Positions 1-5,343 of a stretch of 7,255 nucleotides of DNA are shown piece by piece. Location: contig JAENVU010000051.1 of assembly GCA_016650415.1 (NCBI GenBank), positions 1 to 7,255 on the forward strand, in the 5' to 3' direction. Each line of letters starts with the position of its first letter. The stretch's first letter is position 1. The DNA is from Acidimicrobiia bacterium. Its GTDB lineage: Bacteria > Actinomycetota > Acidimicrobiia > IMCC26256 > JAENVU01. Below the pieces are notes generated by a model. That model was not told the DNA's origin. It worked only from the letters and a program-made list of their open reading frames with translations, and searched no databases. A program made the position numbers and the translations under genes.

Positions 1-533
1 CGGCGGCCACGACGCGGGCGCTGGATGCGCACCGGCCCGAGCACGTCGTGGTGGTCGGCATCGCCGGGGGGATCGGGCCCACGCCCGTCGGCGCGGTGGT
101 GTGTCCCGAGATCGTCATCCACGGTGAGTCGGGCGTGCGGTACTCCGCGCACGCGTTGGACGGTGCCGACGGCGTGATCTCCTCGTCCGACGATTTCGTG
201 GTTGATGCGGTGGCGATCGACCGGTTGACCGCCGCGGGTGTGCGCGCGGTCGACATGGAAACCGCCGCGGTGGCGGCGGTGTGTGTCCAACGGGGAGTTC
301 CGTGGTCGGCGGTCCGAGTTATCAGTGATCGGGCCGCGGATCACCCCGATGCGGCCGTACTCGGGCTGGCCAACCCGGATGGGTCCCCGAACCCTCGGGC
401 GGCGTTGGCGTTCATGGTGCGCAACCCGCGCCGGGTTCCCCAGCTCGTGCGCCTGGGGCGCGATGCCCAGCGAGCCGCCCGCGTCGCGGCGGCCGAGCTT
501 CGGCGCCAGCTCGAGGCCGTCGCCGCGGGTTGA
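1..533 (+). CDS. Nucleoside phosphorylase / MTA-SAH nucleosidase-like protein (5' end outside window)
   Basis: The reading frame is open from the left edge (first full codon at base 3) to TGA at 531-533, giving 176 residues of the C-terminal part. The GTG at 48 is an internal valine, because the frame upstream already reads as family sequence. Family features visible: the glycine-rich beta-strand turn VVVGIAGGIG, the ribose-binding motif VDMETAAV with its Glu at 258-260, and RVISDRAAD, whose Asp (327-329) corresponds to the catalytic acid that protonates the purine in MTA/SAH nucleosidases (Pfs/MtnN, PNP_UDP_1 fold). The family cleaves the N-glycosidic bond of nucleosides such as methylthioadenosine, S-adenosylhomocysteine or futalosine in the cytosol; the exact substrate cannot be told here. 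The C-terminal tail is Arg/Ala-rich and helical. It converges on the next gene with 32 bp between the stop codons. Family is well supported, substrate is not. Confidence 0.85.
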   Translation, partial: AATTRALDAHRPEHVVVVGIAGGIGPTPVGAVVCPEIVIHGESGVRYSAHALDGADGVISSSDDFVVDAVAIDRLTAAGVRAVDMETAAVAAVCVQRGVPWSAVRVISDRAADHPDAAVLGLANPDGSPNPRAALAFMVRNPRRVPQLVRLGRDAQRAARVAAAELRRQLEAVAAG

Positions 534-541
534 CGGTCCGA

Positions 542-565
542 CCGCGCGAGTCGAGTGCTCGCGGG
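542..565. terminator. Stem-loop between convergent genes, probable bidirectional terminator
   Basis: The arms CGCGAG (545-550) and CTCGCG (558-563) enclose a 7-nt loop. CC (542-543) pairs with GG (564-565) across a single bulged G, giving an 8-bp GC-rich stem. It fills the gap between the stop codons of the nucleosidase-like gene (533) and the oxidoreductase (566). There is no T-tract on either side, so it would be a U-tract-less terminator of the kind proposed for high-GC actinobacteria. Position and symmetry support the call; termination itself is inferred. Confidence 0.45.
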
Positions 566-1390
566 TCAGGACTCGGAGAGGAACCGCTGCGCGAAGGCCT
601 CGACCTGGTCGCGCCCACCGCCCGGCCACCCGCAGACCAGATACTCGAAGCCGGCGGCCGCCCACGCGTCGACGTGGCGGGCGATCGTGTCGAGGTCGTC
701 TTCCAGCGACAACGAGGCGGCGCGGCGAATGGTCGCGGGATCGCGGCCCGCCGCCTCCGCGTGCGAGCTGATCCGAGCCGACTTCTCGGCGAGGACCTCC
801 GGCGGACCGAAGCAATGCCAGACGTCGGCATACCGAGCCGCAATGGGCATCATGCGCTGCTCACCGGACGCGCCGATCCAGATCGGGGGGTGCGGTGCCT
901 GAAGTGGACGGGGTCGCATCGTGGCGGATTGCACCGAGAAGTGATCACCCGCGAACGTGAAGTCGTCGGTGGTCAACAGGCCTCGGACGATCTGCACGGC
1001 TTCCTCGAACGCATCGACGCGGGCTTTCAGCGCAGGAAAGGGGATACCGAGTGAGCGGTGTTCCGCCTCGAACCAGGCCGCGCCGTAACTCAACTCCAGG
1101 CGACCACCGGACGCGTGATCGATCGTCAACGCCTCGGCCGCGAAGACCGACGGATGCCGATAGGTCATGCCCGCGATCAGGATGCCGAGCCGAACCCGCG
1201 AGGTGATGCCGCTCCATGCCGCGAGTGTGGTCATGGCTTCGAAGCACTCGCCGGGCCCTTCGCCGTACATCGGCTGCAGGTGATCGAAGCCCCAGATGCC
1301 GTCGAAGCCCAACGCTTCGGCGAAGCGCGCCCGATCGGCGTTCTCGTTCCAGGTCATGCGTTGTTGGGCGATATCGAGTCCGAACTTCAT
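566..1390 (-). CDS. Luciferase-like (LLM class) oxidoreductase, probably F420-dependent, Rv1855c-like
   Basis: A 274-residue TIM-barrel oxidoreductase of the bacterial luciferase family, a normal length. Landmarks: N-terminal strand MKFGLDIA, then GFDGIWGFDHL (residues 28-38), RVRLGILIAGMTYRHP (65-80), the block TIDHASGGRLELSYGAAWFEAEH (89-111), the segment GIPFPALKARVDAFEEA (115-131), and HPPIWIGASG (167-176). The order and wording resemble the Rv1855c-type F420-dependent subgroup. Such enzymes move hydride between coenzyme F420H2 (or FMN) and a small organic substrate in the cytosol. Cofactor choice is inferred from the subfamily and the substrate is unknown. The ATG at 1390 was chosen because family homology begins there; the frame stays open further upstream but reads as antisense of the neighbour. 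No Shine-Dalgarno is visible. A perfect inverted repeat lies 2 bp upstream of the start. Divergent from the PfpI gene, with 96 bp between the starts. Confidence 0.85.
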   Translation of the reverse strand: MKFGLDIAQQRMTWNENADRARFAEALGFDGIWGFDHLQPMYGEGPGECFEAMTTLAAWSGITSRVRLGILIAGMTYRHPSVFAAEALTIDHASGGRLELSYGAAWFEAEHRSLGIPFPALKARVDAFEEAVQIVRGLLTTDDFTFAGDHFSVQSATMRPRPLQAPHPPIWIGASGEQRMMPIAARYADVWHCFGPPEVLAEKSARISSHAEAAGRDPATIRRAASLSLEDDLDTIARHVDAWAAAGFEYLVCGWPGGGRDQVEAFAQRFLSES

Positions 1391-1392
1391 CG

Positions 1393-1408
1393 CCGTGGTG
1401 TACCACGG
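1393..1408. repeat. Perfect 7-bp inverted repeat at the 5' end of the oxidoreductase gene
   Basis: CCGTGGT (1393-1399) and ACCACGG (1402-1408) are perfect reverse complements separated by GT. The 16-bp element sits where a ribosome binding site would be expected for the minus-strand gene starting at 1390, and inside the divergent control region shared with the PfpI gene. It could be an operator for a dimeric repressor or an RNA hairpin near the start codon. The symmetry is directly visible; the function is inference. Confidence 0.4.
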
Positions 1409-1451
1409 ATCGCCCGGTTCCGGTATGGCCGCATCGGTGGGCCAACCGTCC

Positions 1452-1480
1452 TTGCCGTGGGCTCGTCCGGTGGCCACGAT
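1452..1480 (+). promoter_or_regulatory. Possible sigma-70 type promoter for the PfpI gene
   Basis: TTGCCG (1452-1457) resembles a -35 element (4 of 6 to TTGACA). It is followed after exactly 17 bp by CACGAT (1475-1480), a weak -10 (3 of 6 to TATAAT). The ATG at 1487 lies 7 bp beyond the end of the -10 and no Shine-Dalgarno is present, so transcription could start at or next to the start codon (leaderless mRNA). The match is weak and could be chance. Confidence 0.25.
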
Positions 1481-1486
1481 CGGGGC

Positions 1487-2131
1487 ATGAAGATTGCGCT
1501 GTGCCTGTATCCCGGATTCACCGCCCTCGACATCATCGGTCCGTTCCAGACCTTCGGTGACGTTCCCGGTCTCGACGTTGCCTTCGTCGCCGAACAGGCC
1601 GGTCCGGTACTGGATCACACCGGACGGCTGACGATGCTGGCGACCGAATCGTTCGCGGATGTGACCGAGCCGGATGTGATCGTGATCCCCGGCGGCATGG
1701 TCGCGCCCACCGGCGAACACGACCCGGTGGTGCAGTGGATCCGCGCGGTCCACCCCCAGACCACCTGGACCACGAGCGTCTGCACCGGGTCACTCTTTCT
1801 GGCCACTGCCGGCGTGCTCGACGGTGTCGACGCGACGGGCCACTGGGCGTCGATGGAGGCACTGGGCGCACTCGGCGCGTGTCCGACCGGTCAGCGGGTG
1901 GTGGAGCGCGGCAAGATCATCACCGCCGCGGGCGTGTCGGCCGGGATCGACATGGGGTTGACGCTGGTCGCGCGGATGTTCGGCGACGACATGGCCAAGA
2001 CCATTCAACTGGCCATCGAGTACGACCCGCAACCACCCTTCGACGCCGGCTCACCCGAGAAGTCGGCGCCCGAAATCGTCGAGATGCTCCGAGCGATCAT
2101 GACGACCACGGTGGTCGAGTCACTGACTTAA
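1487..2131 (+). CDS. DJ-1/PfpI family protein, isonitrile hydratase (InhA)-like
   Basis: A 214-residue protein of the class I glutamine amidotransferase-like/DJ-1 fold. It opens with MKIALCLYPGFTALDIIGPF, where Asp15 matches the conserved acidic residue of isonitrile hydratases, and has the strand DVIVIPGG (63-70). The nucleophile elbow is SVCTGSLFLATAG, with Cys99 followed by Thr100. Next come GHW (118-120), then AAGVSAGIDMGLTL (147-160), and a C-terminal EYDPQPPFDAGSP (178-190). The Asp/Cys-Thr pair and this C-terminal signature are typical of the Pseudomonas InhA group, which hydrates isocyanides to N-formamides. Many relatives are only annotated by fold, so the reaction is likely but unproven. 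The frame is open back to 1058, but that stretch is antisense to the oxidoreductase; ATG 1487 is where homology starts. The TAA stop overlaps the convergent M28 gene by 12 bp. Confidence 0.85.
   Translation: MKIALCLYPGFTALDIIGPFQTFGDVPGLDVAFVAEQAGPVLDHTGRLTMLATESFADVTEPDVIVIPGGMVAPTGEHDPVVQWIRAVHPQTTWTTSVCTGSLFLATAGVLDGVDATGHWASMEALGALGACPTGQRVVERGKIITAAGVSAGIDMGLTLVARMFGDDMAKTIQLAIEYDPQPPFDAGSPEKSAPEIVEMLRAIMTTTVVESLT
2103..2117 (-). terminator. Stem-loop just past the M28 stop codon, possible terminator
   Basis: CGACCAC (2103-2109) and GTGGTCG (2111-2117) are perfect reverse complements around a single G, which would fold as a 6-bp stem with a 3-nt loop. On the minus strand it begins 2 nt after the TGA of the M28 gene (2120-2122). 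It lies inside the last codons of the PfpI gene on the other strand. An adjacent small palindrome, AGTCA-C-TGACT (2118-2128), spans the M28 stop codon and runs up to the PfpI stop. No T-tract follows. Symmetry is clear; termination is inferred. Confidence 0.35.
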
Positions 2132-3265
2132 GAAGCCGTCGCACGTGCCACTGGTCAAGAGGTTCACCGCGCCGGCGGCGCCGCTCAGGAGCGGTCCGAT
2201 ATCGGAGTCGTCGAACTGGGCCGGTCCCGCGGCGACGACCGCGTTCACGTCGTCGTGGAACTGCTGGAGCTGGGTCTGCTGCGCGGGAGTGAACCGCCCG
2301 ATGTCGATGATGGCTTGGTCAACGACTCCGCCGAGCGCCACCGCGTCGGCGTAGGTCGCCAGCGGTGGGTTGGCAACAAAGGTCGGCGCAGTACCGGCGA
2401 TCAGATCCTTGGTGAGCGCGGTCGCGATCGCGACCTGCTTGTCGAGCTTGCCCCAGTCGACAATCGCGGTCTCGTCCTTCACGGTGTGGTAGCAGGGCCC
2501 GGTGGAGTCGCTGAAGAACACGTTCGGGATCGCCACGCTGGTGAAGTTGACGTAGTCGCTGCGGCCCTGGCCGAAGATCGAGCTGACGAGTTTCGTGCCG
2601 AGCTTGGTCCCGATGGCCGACTGCACCGCGTTGGTGAGCCGGGCGCCGCCGGTCTCGGACCCGACCGCGAAGCTGGAGTTCCGCAGACTCGGCAACAAGT
2701 TCGCACCCTGAATGTCGAAGTTCACGTAGGCGATCGTCTGGTTGTTGGGCACCAGGGGATGGGCGACGTAATAGGCGGAACCGAGGAGCCCGTCTTCCTC
2801 CCGATCCCACAGCGCGATGATCACGGACCGCCGAGGGCCACCCGGAATGGCCGAGATCGCCCGACCGACCTCGATGGTGGCGGCCGCGCCGGTCGCGTTG
2901 TCGGTTGCACCGTTGCAGATGGAATCGTCGGCGCCCGAGCCGCGGCACGTGGAGCCCAGGTGGTCGTAGTGGCCGCCGACGATCACGTACTCGTTGGGGA
3001 GTTCGGTGCCGGGGATGACGCCGACGATGTTCGTGCCGTCGGTGAAGGATTGCTTGAACGCACCGTCGCCCGTCGCGGCGGTGTTCGTACCGGTCGCGCC
3101 GAAGCTCTTGAGCTGCTGGATGATGTAGTGCTGTGATTCGGCCGACCCTTGGGTCGTGTTGTTCCGCCCGCCGAACGTGTCGCTCGCGAGCACGGTCACG
3201 TGGACGCGCAATGGTGTGCACGCACTGACGACGGCCACGATCGCAACGATTGCCAATCTGCGCAT
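2120..3265 (-). CDS. M28 family zinc aminopeptidase-like lipoprotein
   Basis: A 381-residue exported peptidase. The N-terminus MRRLAIVAIVAVVSAC is a lipoprotein signal with lipobox VSAC and lipidated Cys16, so the enzyme should be anchored outside the membrane. The M28 (PA-less) catalytic domain shows the full di-zinc set: His99 (GGHYDHLG), bridging Asp122 (GATDNATG), general base Glu156 with ligand Glu157 (WDREEDGLLGS), Asp184 (NFDIQG) and His260 (CYHTVKD). Spacing is close to Aeromonas aminopeptidase. Expected role: removing N-terminal residues from peptides, though some family members act on other amide bonds. Cys107/Cys117 and Cys258/Cys375 could form disulfides. Residues after about 292 form an extra roughly 90-residue, mostly helical tail of unknown role. 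ATG 3265 has an excellent Shine-Dalgarno. It overlaps the PfpI gene tail-to-tail and is divergent from the alpha/beta hydrolase gene. Confidence 0.9.
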   Translation of the reverse strand: MRRLAIVAIVAVVSACTPLRVHVTVLASDTFGGRNNTTQGSAESQHYIIQQLKSFGATGTNTAATGDGAFKQSFTDGTNIVGVIPGTELPNEYVIVGGHYDHLGSTCRGSGADDSICNGATDNATGAAATIEVGRAISAIPGGPRRSVIIALWDREEDGLLGSAYYVAHPLVPNNQTIAYVNFDIQGANLLPSLRNSSFAVGSETGGARLTNAVQSAIGTKLGTKLVSSIFGQGRSDYVNFTSVAIPNVFFSDSTGPCYHTVKDETAIVDWGKLDKQVAIATALTKDLIAGTAPTFVANPPLATYADAVALGGVVDQAIIDIGRFTPAQQTQLQQFHDDVNAVVAAGPAQFDDSDIGPLLSGAAGAVNLLTSGTCDGFLSQ

Positions 3266-3269
3266 TTCG

Positions 3270-3276
3270 CCTCCCC
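3270..3276 (-). promoter_or_regulatory. Strong ribosome binding site of the M28 lipoprotein gene
   Basis: On the minus strand GGGGAGG lies 4 nt (CGAA) before ATG 3265. It fixes the start codon and agrees with the signal peptide beginning there. Confidence 0.7.
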
Positions 3277-3287
3277 GGTGGGGGCAG

Positions 3288-3293
3288 ATGCTA
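3288..3293 (-). promoter_or_regulatory. Possible -10 element of the M28 gene
   Basis: On the minus strand TAGCAT fits the actinobacterial TANNNT -10 pattern. It would start a transcript near 3281, leaving a short leader of about 15 nt that contains the ribosome binding site. No convincing -35 is seen. It lies in the 61-bp divergent region shared with the alpha/beta hydrolase gene. Confidence 0.35.
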
Positions 3294-3311
3294 CCCCGGT
3301 TCCTGCGGGCC

Positions 3312-3317
3312 TAGCCT
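3312..3317 (+). promoter_or_regulatory. Possible -10 element for a leaderless alpha/beta hydrolase transcript
   Basis: TAGCCT fits TANNNT and ends 9 nt before ATG 3327, the spacing expected if transcription begins at or next to the start codon. No Shine-Dalgarno is present before that ATG, which supports leaderless translation. No -35 match is apparent. Confidence 0.35.
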
Positions 3318-3326
3318 GCCCGACCC

Positions 3327-4109
3327 ATGGGATTCATCACGGCTCACGACGGTGCCACGATTGCGTTCGCGGATGGGGGCGAGGGCCGAGATCTGGTGCT
3401 CGTGCACGGCATCACCGAATCCCGTCACGCCTGGGATCCGGTCATCGACGCCCTCGAATCCCGGTGGCGAGTGGTCAACGTGGACATGCGGGGCCACGGT
3501 GAGTCGGAGCGGCGCGCACCGTACGACGCGGTCACGATGGCAGCCGATCTCGCCGCCGTGGTGACCGGTCTTGGCCTCGATGAGCCGCTGGTGGTGGGTC
3601 ACTCGATGGGTGGCGTGATCGTCAGCGCCTACGCCGGCCTGGGGCACCCGGCTCGTGGTGTCGTCAACATCGATCAGGCAATGGCGCTCGGCGGGTTCAA
3701 GGCGGCCCTCGAACCTCTCGTCCCGATGCTCCAAGGCGACGACGCCAGTTTCCGTGATGCGGTCGCGACGGTCTTCGCGGTGCTCGACGGTCCGCTGCCA
3801 CCTGGCGAACGCGAACGATTGAACGCGCTGGCCAGCCCCGAGCAGGACGTCGTGCTGGGCGTCTGGAGCACGGTGTTCGAATCATCGGCGGAGGAACTCG
3901 ATGCGCTCGCCGCCGAACTCCTTGCGGGTATTCGCGTGCCGTACCTTGCCGTTCATGGTTCTGATCCGGGGACCGAGTACGTCGAGTGGCTCCTCGGTCT
4001 GGTCGAGAACGCGCGGGTCGAGGTGTGGCCGGACACCGGTCACTACCCCCACCTCGTCGATCCGGCTCGGTGCTACGAACGGCTCGACCAGTTCGACGGC
4101 GGCTTGTGA
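3327..4109 (+). CDS. Cytosolic alpha/beta hydrolase
   Basis: A 260-residue alpha/beta hydrolase fold protein of normal length, with no signal peptide. Visible order: beta-hairpin start ITAHDGATIAFADGG; oxyanion-hole motif VLVHGITESRHAWDPVI (24-40); strand VVNVDMRGHGES (49-60); nucleophile elbow VVGHSMGG with Ser93; a helical cap from roughly 120 to 195; probable acid Asp213 in AVHGSDPG; and catalytic His239 in DTGHYPHL. The pattern resembles the broad group that includes enol-lactonases, esterases and C-C bond hydrolases; the substrate cannot be assigned. The next gene begins 19 bp downstream on the same strand, so the two probably share a transcript. The start is supported by homology and by the -10 just upstream, not by a ribosome binding site. 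Confidence 0.85.
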   Translation: MGFITAHDGATIAFADGGEGRDLVLVHGITESRHAWDPVIDALESRWRVVNVDMRGHGESERRAPYDAVTMAADLAAVVTGLGLDEPLVVGHSMGGVIVSAYAGLGHPARGVVNIDQAMALGGFKAALEPLVPMLQGDDASFRDAVATVFAVLDGPLPPGERERLNALASPEQDVVLGVWSTVFESSAEELDALAAELLAGIRVPYLAVHGSDPGTEYVEWLLGLVENARVEVWPDTGHYPHLVDPARCYERLDQFDGGL

Positions 4110-4117
4110 GACGGGAC

Positions 4118-4127
4118 GAGGAGGAGG
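4118..4127 (+). promoter_or_regulatory. Ribosome binding site of the DegT-family gene
   Basis: The purine run GAGGAGGAGG contains two overlapping AGGAGG cores, the first with a 4-nt spacer to ATG 4129. It decides the start, since the reading frame remains open upstream into the preceding gene. Confidence 0.65.
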
Positions 4128-4128
4128 C

Positions 4129-5343
4129 ATGAGCGATCGACCGGTGCGGAGGCTTCCCGATCCGGGAGCGGTGCACGACGAGCGCGAGATCGAAGCGGTG
4201 GTCGAGGTCTTGCGGTCCTCGAACCTCACGATCGGTCCGAAGGTCGCCGCGTGCGAATCGGCGATCGCGGTTCTCCTCGCGAAGCGACGCGGGGTCATGG
4301 TCAACTCGGGGTCATCAGCGCTGAAGCTGGCCGTCGAGCTCCTGGCGCTCGAGCCGGGCGACGAAATCATCACCGCTGCCGTCACCTTCGGGACCGATAT
4401 CGCGCCGATCGTGCAAGCCGGTCTGGTCCCGGTGTTCGTCGACGTCGACCCCACCACCTACCAAGTCGATGCCGCGCGGATCGAGGAGATGGTTGGGCCG
4501 CGCACCCGGGCGATCTTGATGCCGAACCTGGTGGGGAACTGCCCGGACTGGGATGCGATTCGCAGTGTTGCCGACGCGCACGATCTCGTGGTGATCGAGG
4601 ACTCGTGCGATGTGCTCGACAGCTGGCAGCGCGGACGCCGCACCGGTGAACGAGCCGACATCAGCGTCACCAGCTTCGCTCGGGGTCATGCGATCACCGC
4701 GGCGGGCAACGGCGGAATGGTGGGCGTCAACACCGATGACCAACTGGATCGGTGCTTGATGCTGCGTCGATGGGGTCGACGTTCCGAGGCGTACCTCTTC
4801 GGTTCGCGTCAAGGCGAGCGCGACCGCCACGGGCCGCTGGCCGACGGAACCCCCTATGACCTCACGTTCCAGTTCGAGATGATCGGATACAACTTCGAAC
4901 CGTCCGAGATCGGCGCGGCGTACGCCCTGGTGCAGCTCGAGAAGCTCACGGAATACAACGGTCGGCGTCAGCACAACTGGAACCGGCTCCACGAACTGAT
5001 GGCCGAACACGAAGAACTGCTGGAACGACCCGGCACCGAACCGGACACGCATACGACCTGGATGCGCTATCCCTTCCTCCTACGCGAGGGAGTGGATCGC
5101 GCCGCGCTCCAACGCGCGCTCGTCGAGCGGGGCATCGCCAGCTTCATGGTGTGGAGCGGCAACATCCTCCGTCACCCGGCCTACGCGGCGATCGAACGGC
5201 GTGAGCCGCGCGACGGACTGCCGAATGCCGACGCGATCACCGAACGGGCGCTCAGCCTGCCCGCCCATCACGCGCTCAGTTCCGACGATCTCGGCTACAT
5301 GGTCGAGGTCGTCGGTGAGGAGCTGGCTCGGCTCTCACCCTGA
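4129..5343 (+). CDS. DegT/DnrJ/EryC1 family enzyme, RfbH/ColD-like 3-dehydratase type (His replaces PLP Lys)
   Basis: A 404-residue fold-type I PLP/PMP enzyme. Landmarks: VNSGSSALKLAVELLALEPGDEII (58-81), the strand GLVPVFVDVDPTTYQVD (98-114), VVIEDSCD (154-161) with Asp158 as the pyridine-nitrogen partner, the cofactor segment SFARGHAITAAGNGG (182-196), NFEPSEIGAAYALVQLEKL (255-273) and GNILRHPAY (344-352). The residue at the Schiff-base Lys position is His187, as in ColD and in RfbH/E1 (CDP-4-keto-6-deoxyglucose 3-dehydrase). Those enzymes use PMP and remove a sugar 3-hydroxyl instead of transaminating. Overall wording is closest to RfbH, but the four-Cys [2Fe-2S] loop of E1 is missing: the equivalent stretch (about 215-240) has no Cys. 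The product is therefore either a cluster-free dehydratase like ColD or an enzyme with another reaction. No sugar-nucleotide genes are present. It follows the alpha/beta hydrolase by 19 bp, and its TGA overlaps the next, convergent gene by 9 bp. Confidence 0.85.
   Translation: MSDRPVRRLPDPGAVHDEREIEAVVEVLRSSNLTIGPKVAACESAIAVLLAKRRGVMVNSGSSALKLAVELLALEPGDEIITAAVTFGTDIAPIVQAGLVPVFVDVDPTTYQVDAARIEEMVGPRTRAILMPNLVGNCPDWDAIRSVADAHDLVVIEDSCDVLDSWQRGRRTGERADISVTSFARGHAITAAGNGGMVGVNTDDQLDRCLMLRRWGRRSEAYLFGSRQGERDRHGPLADGTPYDLTFQFEMIGYNFEPSEIGAAYALVQLEKLTEYNGRRQHNWNRLHELMAEHEELLERPGTEPDTHTTWMRYPFLLREGVDRAALQRALVERGIASFMVWSGNILRHPAYAAIERREPRDGLPNADAITERALSLPAHHALSSDDLGYMVEVVGEELARLSP
5314..5339. terminator. 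Stem-loop over overlapping convergent stop codons, possible bidirectional terminator
   Basis: GGTGA (5314-5318), one bulged G, and GAGC (5320-5323) pair with GCTC (5331-5334) and TCACC (5335-5339) around a 7-nt loop, giving 9 bp in all. It covers the end of the DegT gene (stop 5341-5343) and the stop of the lipoprotein hydrolase (5335-5337 on the other strand). No T-tract is present. Its architecture is close to that of the stem-loop at 542-565. Confidence 0.4.

Noticed and set aside
1058..1486. 143-codon upstream extension of the PfpI reading frame
   Set aside because: It is antisense to the oxidoreductase gene. The DJ-1 fold begins at MKIALCLYPG (1487).
1391..1753. 121-codon upstream extension of the oxidoreductase reading frame
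   Set aside because: It is antisense to the PfpI gene and shows no family similarity; luciferase-family homology begins at MKFGLDIA (1390).
2169..2181. GCGCC-GGC-GGCGC inverted repeat downstream of the PfpI stop as a terminator
   Set aside because: It lies within the M28 coding region in an alanine/glycine-rich stretch where GC repeats arise by chance, and it is about 38 nt past the stop.
2255..3136. Long plus-strand open frame of 293 codons opposite the M28 gene
   Set aside because: It is the antisense shadow of a well-supported gene. Its translation is Gly/Asp/Arg/Val-rich with no motif, as expected from high third-position GC.
4129..5343. Evidence for a deoxysugar or O-antigen biosynthesis cluster
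   Set aside because: Only one RfbH-like gene is present; no dTDP/CDP/GDP-sugar enzymes or glycosyltransferases are in the window.
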